Assembly: GCA_946403565.1 (NCBI GenBank)
Contig: CAMJAJ010000031.1
Span: 1-8,803, forward strand
Direction: 5' to 3'
Length of the DNA: 8,803 nucleotides
Origin: an uncultured Treponema sp.
Lineage (GTDB): Bacteria > Spirochaetota > Spirochaetia > Treponematales > Treponemataceae
In this document: in pieces, positions 1 through 5,943 of the stretch
How the letters are laid out: each line of letters opens with the position of its first letter
How positions within the stretch are numbered: position 1 is the stretch's first letter
Translations under genes and position numbers: made by a program
The notes under the pieces: generated by a model
Told to the model about the DNA's origin: nothing
The model's database searches: none
What the model saw: the letters and a program-made list of their open reading frames with translations, nothing else

Positions 1-898
1 CCTCTCCTGTCTCGTTGAAGAGCGGGTCGTCCGCGCTCAAGGTGGGGAAGGGGTGCTCCGTGCCGAAGGTCTGCGGATTGGACAGGTGCTGGATCAACAG
101 GTCCGCCCGGTCGGCGTTGGGCAGTTCCGCCAGCAGGGGCCAGAAGCCTGCCACGGTCTTGCGCGGCAGCTGTTTCTCCTCCTGGTCCAGGTCGTGGTAG
201 AAGTTCGTCTCCGGATTCCACATGAGGCGGTTTATGCGGGTCTTCAGGCTGAAGTAGAGCTTCTTGTACTGGAAGCTCAGGTCCTTGTCGTTGAGGATAT
301 CTCCCAGGGCGGACATGTGGGCGGCGTTTATCGCCATGCAGCTGTTGAAGTCAACCGGGTAGCATGCGCCGTCGCGCGGGGAGTTGGCCATCGTGGAGCT
401 GGTGTGGGGAACCGCATACAGGCCGTTCTGCTGCTTGAAGGTCAGGTTTATCCAGTCCATGTACTTGCAGAGGGTCGGCATGACCTCCTTGATCCTCCGC
501 TTGTTGGCTCCCTTGTGGTAGAGGTTGTATTCCGCCCAGGCGAAGAGCGGCAGTCCGATGCCCTCGGGGTTGTCTTTCGTCGTCAGGGGCGTGTTCGTAG
601 CCGCGTCGTATTTCCAGCGGATTGCCCCGTTCTCCTCCTGCATCGAGTAGAAGTAGTCGATGTTCTTGTTGGCCGGAAAGTTCCGGTTTGAGTAGACGAG
701 GAAGAAGGAGGAGAAGATGGATTCGGACTGGTCCAGTATGTACTTGCCGTCCATTGGATAGATGAAGTAGCCGTCGGGGGAAAGTTCTCCGGAGGTCGGA
801 TTTATCCAATAGTCCGAGAGCCAGTTCCACGTCTTGTTATAAATATCAACAAAATCCTGATCATAGAAGTGGATTTTGGGAAAGTCGTGCTTGTTCAC
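1..898 (-). CDS. MGH1/trehalase-like glycoside hydrolase, N-terminal part (C-terminus beyond left edge)
   Basis: Translating the minus strand from GTG at 898 gives 299 residues before the window ends. The protein has no signal peptide, so it is probably cytoplasmic. It reads like a six-hairpin (alpha/alpha)6 glycosidase of the trehalase/GH63/MGH1 type. Seen in order are YILDQSES near residues 53-60 (position of the conserved barrel Asp), a Gln-rich segment near 80, GIGLPLFAWAEYNLY at about 118-132 (equivalent to the family QPPxLAWA motif), the helical pair around DFNSCMAINAAHMSALGDIL, and KTVAGFWPLLAELP followed by TFGTEHPFPTLSADDP, a very typical stretch of this fold. The start is chosen because AGGAG sits 6 bases upstream and the ATG at 902 is in another frame that stops quickly. 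Family members hydrolyse trehalose, mannosyl- or glucosylglycerate or similar alpha-glucosides; the substrate cannot be read here. The catalytic base lies in the missing part. Confidence 0.82.
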   Translation of the reverse strand, partial: MNKHDFPKIHFYDQDFVDIYNKTWNWLSDYWINPTSGELSPDGYFIYPMDGKYILDQSESIFSSFFLVYSNRNFPANKNIDYFYSMQEENGAIRWKYDAATNTPLTTKDNPEGIGLPLFAWAEYNLYHKGANKRRIKEVMPTLCKYMDWINLTFKQQNGLYAVPHTSSTMANSPRDGACYPVDFNSCMAINAAHMSALGDILNDKDLSFQYKKLYFSLKTRINRLMWNPETNFYHDLDQEEKQLPRKTVAGFWPLLAELPNADRADLLIQHLSNPQTFGTEHPFPTLSADDPLFNETGE

Positions 899-967
899 AC
901 ATTCTCCTAAGTCTGTCGCCGTCAAGGGGTACCGCAGTTCCCCCTCGAAAGATACTTGAGGCGAATT

Positions 968-1006
968 TGGTTCAGGTTCGGATGTCCGTCAGGACCCTGG
1001 AACCTG
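968..1006. repeat. Inverted repeat in the glycoside hydrolase leader
   Basis: CAGGTTC (973-979) and GAACCTG (1000-1006) are a perfect 7-bp inverted repeat around 20 nt. An overlapping alternative pairs GGTTCAGG with CCTGGAACC through one bulge. It lies within the predicted 5' leader of the glycoside hydrolase, so it could be an operator or an RNA hairpin; the sequence does not decide which. Confidence 0.35.
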
Positions 1007-1018
1007 CCTTGCTTCTCT

Positions 1019-1027
1019 ATTATAACA
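1019..1027 (-). promoter_or_regulatory. Extended -10 promoter for the glycoside hydrolase
   Basis: On the minus strand the sequence reads TGTTATAAT: a perfect -10 hexamer (1019-1024) preceded by the TGn extension. No good -35 lies 16-18 bp upstream (TACCGT at best), as expected for an extended -10 promoter. Transcription would start near 1012 and give a leader of about 114 nt before the GTG at 898. Confidence 0.5.
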
Positions 1028-1119
1028 TATCTTTTCCAAAAACGGTAGGAAGTTGGCAAATAATTTTTGTTTTTTCGGGAAAGGGAGGCCTCCGGAGTGC
1101 GGCTCCTGCCTTTTCGGGC

Positions 1120-1148
1120 TTGCCCAGTTTTTGGAGATGCCCTATAAT
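1120..1148 (+). promoter_or_regulatory. Sigma-70 promoter directly abutting the small membrane protein gene
   Basis: TTGCCC (1120-1125), a 17-bp spacer and a perfect TATAAT (1143-1148). The expected start point is about 1155, two bases before the ATG at 1157, so the transcript would have essentially no 5' untranslated region. Confidence 0.6.
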
Positions 1149-1156
1149 GCCCCGGT

Positions 1157-1453
1157 ATGGAAGAAACTACGCTTGACCTGTGTATATGCACCGGAGCGAC
1201 CCTGCTCTACCTGGCCGTGGGGGCCTGGGGCTTCGTGAAACTGCGGACCGCCAGGAAGCGGCTGCGGGAGGAGGGAAAGGACCTGCCCCCCGCCGACGGG
1301 AAGTTCCGCCCCGCCATCATGGCGTCGGCGGCCCTGCTCGTCCTGCCGTTCCTGATCTACTTCAAGCCCTACGTCACCGGGGTCCTGGAGGCCTGTGCCG
1401 TGCTGGGCCTGTACATTACGCTCCGCGAGCGACTGGGGGCGGGCAGGTCCTGA
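1157..1453 (+). CDS. Small membrane protein of unknown function, 98 aa
   Basis: I do not recognise a named family. The protein has a hydrophobic segment at about residues 6-27, a basic and proline-containing loop (about 28-53, with RTARKRLREEGK) that should face the cytoplasm by the positive-inside rule, then hydrophobic stretches at about 54-70 and 74-90, and a short tail ending RERLGAGRS. Two or three membrane spans are likely. Codon use matches the large genes around it, which supports a real gene. There is no Shine-Dalgarno sequence at a workable distance; the nearest GGAG is more than 20 nt upstream and would lie outside the transcript predicted from the promoter at 1120-1148. The gene is monocistronic and converges on the 666-residue gene 20 bp away. 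Confidence 0.66.
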   Translation: MEETTLDLCICTGATLLYLAVGAWGFVKLRTARKRLREEGKDLPPADGKFRPAIMASAALLVLPFLIYFKPYVTGVLEACAVLGLYITLRERLGAGRS

Positions 1454-1464
1454 GGGGCTGCCCG
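1440..1464. terminator. Weak hairpin between convergent genes
   Basis: CGGGCAG (1440-1446) pairs perfectly with CTGCCCG (1458-1464) around an 11-nt loop that includes the TGA stop of the small membrane gene. It sits exactly between the two convergent stops. Neither side has a good T-run, so termination here is only a possibility. Confidence 0.3.
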
Positions 1465-1472
1465 GCTGTCCC

Positions 1473-3473
1473 TTACTTGCCCTTTGCGGCCGCCGCCTTC
1501 ACCGCGTCTGCGAAGAGCTTGTTCTGGTCGGTGCGCTCCGGGGCTGAGAATCCGGGGCCGCCGTCCTTGTCTATGCGGTAGATCTCCGACGTGTCCGTGA
1601 TGTAGGCGGGGCTGGACGGGTTGTTGACCCACCAGTCCAGGACGGAGACCACGCAGAGCGTGTACTTGAGCAGGTTCGCGTTCGTCGCGGCCGTCACGTC
1701 GTCAGGCCGCTTTGCGCCGAGGAGCACGTCCAGGCGCTTGGAAACGGGGTTGGGGATGTCGAATGAGTAGCGGTCCCAGGGGTTCAGCACTCCCAGCACC
1801 GGCTTCTTGCCCTCCTGGTTCTCGTCTATGCGGCGGACAATCGTCGTCAGGACGCTCTTGAGGTAGTCGGCCCGGATGTTGAGCGGGCGGTACTTGCTGT
1901 CGTTCTGCGGCTTGGTCAGCGTGGGCGCGCTGAACTTGAGCGACGGGAAGAAGTAGTACTTGGCCCGCCAGAACATGTTGTTCAGGTTCTCCTTGCCGAA
2001 CTGGGTCTGGGGATAGTCCTTCTGCGAGTAGGCCGTGTTTACGAACTGGCGCAGGTACTCGCCGTACTGCTTCAGGAAGAGGTCCTCGCGGTAGTTGGAC
2101 CACTCGGAGAAGATCGTGGAGATGTCGTCGCCGCTCTCCTTGAAGCCCTCGGCCTCGCCGAGCTTGAAGCTGATGTTGCGGCAGCCGTGGAAGAAGTCCT
2201 CGAGGATCTGCAGGAGGACCACCAGCACCTGGATGCCGTTCATGGGGCTGAGCATGTTGAAACCGTCGTCGAACTTGTAGATGGGCTGGAAGTAGGGGTA
2301 CATGTCCGGGTGCTTCTCCAGCTCGGAGAAACCGCCCTCCGGGAAGAGCTGCTCCAGCACCTTCAGACCGGACTTGGTGAGGTCGTCGAACTCGCCCATC
2401 TGCCGCATCTGGGGCTTCCGCTCCTCCTTCTTCTCCGCCTCCTCCTGCTTCTCCTCCTTTTCCGCAGGCTTCTCCTTCTCGGCGATCAGGAGGTCAAACT
2501 TGGACAGGCCGACGAATTTGAGGATCTGGCCGGCCTGGCTCGTGAAGAACTTGGGGTAGGCCTCGTAGCCCGTGCCGCACATGCGCATGAGCAGGGGGTA
2601 CATGCCGCGGACCATCTGGTCCACCACGTAGAGCCATTCGGTGATGCCCTGCTTGGCCAGGGTCTGCACCTGCACCTTGTCCACCTTGGGATACTGCATG
2701 AGGTCGCTGTAGATGTCCTTGATGAGTGCCGCGACCTTCTGGTCCCCGATGTAGTAGACCGTCAGAAGCTCCTTGTAGACGGCGCTGACGAAGGGAACCA
2801 TCATCCCGACGGTCAGCTCGCCCGCGTTCTCCTGCAGGGCCTCGCCCATCAGCTTTATGTCGTGCACCGTCCACTTGCCGACGGACCTGAGGAACTTGAA
2901 CTTCAGGTCGGTCTCGGTCGCGATCTTGGCCTTGTAGGTGTCCGGAGAAATCTGGATGAAGGTCTTTATGGTGCTTATGAAGGCCTGGAGGTGGTCCACG
3001 TTGGACTTGATCTTGTACTCGCCGTAGCTCCGGGACAGCTTCGTGCGGTTCTTGGCGGACAGGTTGTAGAAGAAGTTGAACACGCCGCGGTCGGGCTTGA
3101 GGTCGTAGGCCTCGCTCATCATGAGGCGGTCTATCATCTTGATGTCGTGGGAGGACATTTCCTGCAAATCGCCGTCCTTGATCATCTTGCCACCGGTCTT
3201 GACCCCCGCGCCTGTGGCTCCTGACATCTTGGGCAGGTTGGCGCTTCCGCTCTGTGAGGCTACGTCCGATGAAGACAGGCCTGAGCCCTTGACGACGGCC
3301 CTGTTGCGCTTCTTGCTCTTGGGCATGCTGTCGGGATTCACGGGAACCGAGCGCTCCTGGAGCACCTCCCCTCCAAGCACCTTCTGCATCTTTGCAGCTT
3401 CCACAGGGTCAATAGGTCCGATGTTCTGCCTCGTATGGTCCAGTGTTCCCGGAGCCAGCTTTTTTTCTGCCAT
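1473..3473 (-). CDS. Conserved spirochaetal protein of unknown function, 666 aa; possible cytoplasmic filament-type protein
   Basis: A soluble protein with no signal peptide and no membrane segment. Residues 1-36 form a compact conserved-looking start (LDHTRQNIGPIDPVEAAKM). Residues about 37-100 are rich in Ser, Gly and Lys and look disordered. Residues about 100-330 are largely helical. A highly charged Lys/Glu run follows at about 330-357 (EKPAEKEEKQEEAEKKEE), then a second helical domain to about 600 and an Ala/Lys tail. No catalytic motif is visible. I recall similar proteins only from treponemes. The size (roughly 75 kDa) and strong promoter fit an abundant structural protein. The treponemal cytoplasmic filament protein CfpA is of similar size, but I cannot confirm homology and give no symbol. 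The start is supported by GAGGGG about 10 nt upstream. It is a single-gene transcript with a leader of about 70 nt. Confidence 0.85.
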   Translation of the reverse strand: MAEKKLAPGTLDHTRQNIGPIDPVEAAKMQKVLGGEVLQERSVPVNPDSMPKSKKRNRAVVKGSGLSSSDVASQSGSANLPKMSGATGAGVKTGGKMIKDGDLQEMSSHDIKMIDRLMMSEAYDLKPDRGVFNFFYNLSAKNRTKLSRSYGEYKIKSNVDHLQAFISTIKTFIQISPDTYKAKIATETDLKFKFLRSVGKWTVHDIKLMGEALQENAGELTVGMMVPFVSAVYKELLTVYYIGDQKVAALIKDIYSDLMQYPKVDKVQVQTLAKQGITEWLYVVDQMVRGMYPLLMRMCGTGYEAYPKFFTSQAGQILKFVGLSKFDLLIAEKEKPAEKEEKQEEAEKKEERKPQMRQMGEFDDLTKSGLKVLEQLFPEGGFSELEKHPDMYPYFQPIYKFDDGFNMLSPMNGIQVLVVLLQILEDFFHGCRNISFKLGEAEGFKESGDDISTIFSEWSNYREDLFLKQYGEYLRQFVNTAYSQKDYPQTQFGKENLNNMFWRAKYYFFPSLKFSAPTLTKPQNDSKYRPLNIRADYLKSVLTTIVRRIDENQEGKKPVLGVLNPWDRYSFDIPNPVSKRLDVLLGAKRPDDVTAATNANLLKYTLCVVSVLDWWVNNPSSPAYITDTSEIYRIDKDGGPGFSAPERTDQNKLFADAVKAAAAKGK

Positions 3474-3549
3474 ATCTCGTCTTCCCCTCTGCGTTTAGTT
3501 GACTTTTTGTTTATATGCCTTCTTCTTTTTTCGACAAAGGCCACGGGCC

Positions 3550-3578
3550 ATTATAGGGGATAAACAAATATATTTCAA
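3550..3578 (-). promoter_or_regulatory. Strong sigma-70 promoter of the 666-residue protein
   Basis: On the minus strand TTGAAA (3573-3578, five of six consensus bases), a 17-bp spacer and a perfect TATAAT (3550-3555). Transcription should start near 3543, about 70 nt before the ATG at 3473. An A/T-rich spacer helps. This is the best promoter in the window by eye. Confidence 0.75.
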
Positions 3579-3697
3579 TCCTTGCGCCGCGTGTCCAGTG
3601 CGACGGCAGGGCGAATTTGTACGCCACAAGGCCTCGGTCTCTGGCTAGTATTTGAACTTATTGGCTGCACTTTCTCGTTGGTTCGCTCACGTGAAGC

Positions 3698-3789
3698 CTG
3701 AGCTTCGCGCGACCGGATGCTTGAGCTCCATGCGACCGGATGCTTGAGCTTCGCGCGACCGGATGCTTGGGCTTCACGGCAGAATGCCG
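3698..3789. repeat. 23-bp tandem repeat array, three good copies plus one decayed copy
   Basis: Copies lie at 3698-3720, 3721-3743 and 3744-3766, each reading YTGAGCTTCGCGCGACC followed by GGATGC; the middle copy differs at 3 positions. A fourth, degenerate copy (TTGGGCTTC...AATGC) fills 3767-3789. The first copy is preceded by GAAGC, so GAAGC-CTGA-GCTTC (3693-3706) forms a small palindrome. The array lies between the promoter of the 666-residue gene and the diguanylate cyclase gene. The array could be an operator cluster or a variable-number repeat. Confidence 0.8.
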
Positions 3790-3810
3790 GGGGCCTGGCC
3801 GCTTGATGGA

Positions 3811-3830
3811 ATATTGCGTTGATATTGCGT
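3811..3830 (+). repeat. Direct repeat with 11-bp period upstream of the diguanylate cyclase
   Basis: ATATTGCGT occurs at 3811-3819 and again at 3822-3830. The 11-bp period places both copies on one face of the DNA helix, a spacing used by many regulators. It sits 18-30 bp upstream of the two likeliest start codons. No convincing -35/-10 pair for the downstream gene was found in 3580-3850. Confidence 0.45.
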
Positions 3831-3859
3831 GGAATTCTGCCGAGTATATGAGAAGGATT

Positions 3860-5830
3860 ATGCGTGAACGGAAAAGGGTAGCCCTCTTCATCGACTATGC
3901 GGAAACCGAGTATTCGCAGAAGATTGTCGCGGGGGCGAATTTGGTATTGAAGAGGCGGGGCTACGACATCCTGGTTTTCCCGACCGGGGGTGGGGAAAAC
4001 TTCGTCATGTCCTACGACTACCAGTACCTGTCCGTCGCGGCCCATATCAACGAGGCGAACGTGGACGGCGTCATCTTCGTCTCCACGCAGGCCCTGAACT
4101 ACTACGAGCACGAGTTCGTCGAATCCTACATCAAGTCCTTTTCCTCCATCCCCATCGTCAGCATCGGCTACATCTACGGCAGCATCCCCAGCGTCATCGC
4201 CAACTCCGACGCGGCCATGCGGGAGATGGTCTCCCACCTCATCACCGACCACCACCGGAAGAAGTTCGCCCTGCTGGACGTGTCCAAGGGTGCGCAGGAC
4301 GCGGTGAGCCGCCGGCAGGTGTTCATGGATGTCATGGCCGAGCACGGGCTCAAGCTGGACGAAGGCAACGTGATCGTCGGCAACTTCGGCTACTACACCG
4401 CCTACCAGGCCCTGGAGGAGTACCGGCAGCGGAAGGGGGGCTTTGACTTTGACGCCATGGTGGCCCTGAACGACGAGATGGCCTTCGCCTGCGTGGACTG
4501 CCTGAAGAAGTACGGCATCCGCGTGCCGGAGGACGTGGTGGTCACGGGCTTTGACAACTCCGGCCGCGCGATGCTGGGCGTCCCGCCCCTCACGACCGTG
4601 GACCAGAACATCGAGCTGCAGGCCGCCATCGCCGCCGACAAGATCTGCAACGTCATAGAGCACAGGGGGTACGAGCTCATCACGACCGTCAACGCCCGTA
4701 CCGTGTACCGGCAGTCATGCGGCTGCCTGAAGGTCGAGGACGGCTACTTCAAGGAGCGGAGCAGGAGCGGCCGCATCCTGCAGTCCCGCTACGACGACCG
4801 GGGCTTCGGCCTTGCCGAGTGGTATGTCAGGCGGGGGGAGTTCACCCAGGTCATCAAGATGTTCACGGGGATGCAGGTGAACGACTCCCTGGACGAGTTC
4901 CGCTCGCACCTGAACAGCGACATGGTGGCCTTCGGCATAGAGAGCGCGGCGATCGTCCTCTTTGAGAACCCCATCAGCATGGACAAGCAGTTCTACTTTA
5001 CCCTGCCGGACTCGGCCATGGTCTTTACGGCGATGGACGGGGAGACGGGCTTTGCCCTGGACGAGGAGTCGCCCCCCGTGAAGTTCCATCCCCGCAAGCA
5101 GATCCTGCCGGACTACATCCTGGATTCGCTCGACGGGATGTTCGTGGTCGCGCTGTTCCGCAACTCCATCCTCTACGGCTACATGCTCTTCCGCCCCGGC
5201 CGCTTCGACATAACCGTGTACACGATGGTCTGCCGCATCATCTCCAACAACCTGGCCTCCTCGTACTCGCTCAGCAAGTCCGTGGAGGAGAAGAAGGAGC
5301 TGTCCGACAAGTACAGCATCATCCATGCCATCTCGGTGACGGACGAGATGACCGGCCTGCTGAACCGGCGGGGCTTCATCTCCCTTGCGGAAAAGACGCT
5401 CGATGCGAGCCGGTCGGGACAGGGAAAGGGCATCGTCCTCTTTGGCGACATAGACGGGCTCAAGAAGATAAACGACAGCTACGGCCACGCGGCCGGCGAC
5501 AAGGCAATCATCGCGGAGGCGGAACTGCTCAAGAAGAGCTTCCGCGCGACGGACGTGATCGGCCGCATGGGCGGGGACGAGTTTGCCATCATAGCCCCCT
5601 CGCTCGGAATCGCCAAGTACAAGGAGATACGGAAATCCCTGGACAAGGCCTGCGCGGACTGGAACAAGGGTTCCGGCGAGCCGTTCACCCTCTCAATCAG
5701 CCTGGGCTGCGTGGCCTATCCTGTCCGGGATGCGGGCGCGGACGGCTACGACCTTGCGAAGCTCCTGGAGATGGCGGACAGCGCCCTCTACTTTGAGAAG
5801 CGGGACAAGCACACCCTGCGGGACGACTAG
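3860..5830 (+). CDS. Diguanylate cyclase with LacI-like ligand-binding sensor and GGDEF domain, 656 aa
   Basis: Makes c-di-GMP from two GTP. Residues about 6-275 are a LacI/GalR-type (Peripla_BP_3) ligand-binding fold without its DNA-binding helix-turn-helix: VALFIDY at the start, VDGVIFVST, and ALNDEMAFACVDCL with VVVTGFDN near 200-232. Residues about 290-470 resemble a GAF-like module, followed by a charged signalling helix (SVEEKKELSDKYS) and the GGDEF domain (about 485-656) with DEMTGLLNRRGF, the metal-binding GDIDGLKKIND, and an intact GGDEF at 571-575. RATD lies five residues before it, the spacing of the inhibitory I-site, so product feedback is likely. There is no signal peptide or membrane span, so a cytoplasmic ligand is sensed. 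The start is uncertain: ATG 3860 has AGAAGGA close upstream; 3848, 3806 and 3740 are in-frame alternatives, the last inside the 23-bp repeats. Confidence 0.9.
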   Translation: MRERKRVALFIDYAETEYSQKIVAGANLVLKRRGYDILVFPTGGGENFVMSYDYQYLSVAAHINEANVDGVIFVSTQALNYYEHEFVESYIKSFSSIPIVSIGYIYGSIPSVIANSDAAMREMVSHLITDHHRKKFALLDVSKGAQDAVSRRQVFMDVMAEHGLKLDEGNVIVGNFGYYTAYQALEEYRQRKGGFDFDAMVALNDEMAFACVDCLKKYGIRVPEDVVVTGFDNSGRAMLGVPPLTTVDQNIELQAAIAADKICNVIEHRGYELITTVNARTVYRQSCGCLKVEDGYFKERSRSGRILQSRYDDRGFGLAEWYVRRGEFTQVIKMFTGMQVNDSLDEFRSHLNSDMVAFGIESAAIVLFENPISMDKQFYFTLPDSAMVFTAMDGETGFALDEESPPVKFHPRKQILPDYILDSLDGMFVVALFRNSILYGYMLFRPGRFDITVYTMVCRIISNNLASSYSLSKSVEEKKELSDKYSIIHAISVTDEMTGLLNRRGFISLAEKTLDASRSGQGKGIVLFGDIDGLKKINDSYGHAAGDKAIIAEAELLKKSFRATDVIGRMGGDEFAIIAPSLGIAKYKEIRKSLDKACADWNKGSGEPFTLSISLGCVAYPVRDAGADGYDLAKLLEMADSALYFEKRDKHTLRDD

Positions 5831-5872
5831 GGGCGTCGGCCCCGGTCCGGCTGTCCGCGTCATGGACGGACC
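5830..5872 (+). terminator. Two GC-rich hairpins just after the diguanylate cyclase stop
   Basis: GGGGC-GTCG-GCCCC (5830-5843) is a perfect 5-bp hairpin starting at the last base of the TAG stop. GGTCCG (5844-5849) pairs with CGGACC (5867-5872) immediately after. Neither is followed by a T-run, so they may protect the 3' end or pause polymerase rather than terminate alone. Confidence 0.35.
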
Positions 5873-5900
5873 TGCCGCGGCTGCAAGGTTCCGACTCGGC

Positions 5901-5943
5901 GGCATCCTCTAAAAACTGCTGAAAGCGAGTTTTTAGAGGTGCC
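5901..5943. terminator. 43-bp near-perfect palindrome between convergent genes; candidate bidirectional terminator
   Basis: The arms are GGCA (5901-5904), CCTCTAAAAACT (5906-5917) and GCT (5918-5920), answered by AGC (5924-5926), AGTTTTTAGAGG (5928-5939) and TGCC (5940-5943). That is 19 base pairs with single-base bulges at T5905 and G5927 around a GAA loop. The T-run lies inside the stem and is read as A then T on either strand, so the hairpin is the same for both converging transcripts. It abuts the stop codon of the beta-barrel gene at 5944. Confidence 0.7.

Noticed and set aside
53..691. Plus-strand open frame of 212 codons
   Set aside because: It is the antisense shadow of the glycoside hydrolase; its protein is Val/Arg/Gly-rich without motifs.
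351..830. Minus-strand open frame of 159 codons
   Set aside because: Overlaps the glycoside hydrolase in another frame of the same strand; the hydrolase frame carries the family motifs.
2187..3224. Plus-strand open frame of 345 codons
   Set aside because: Shadow of the 666-residue gene; Leu/Val/His-rich text caused by GC-rich third positions.
3698..3789. CRISPR array
   Set aside because: The 23-bp units are directly contiguous with no unique spacers, and no cas gene is present.
3575..4663. Minus-strand open frame of 362 codons
   Set aside because: Antisense to the sensor-cyclase; its C-terminal part is translated 23-bp repeat and shows no family motif.
4715..5488. Minus-strand open frame of 257 codons
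   Set aside because: Antisense shadow of the GAF-like and GGDEF regions.
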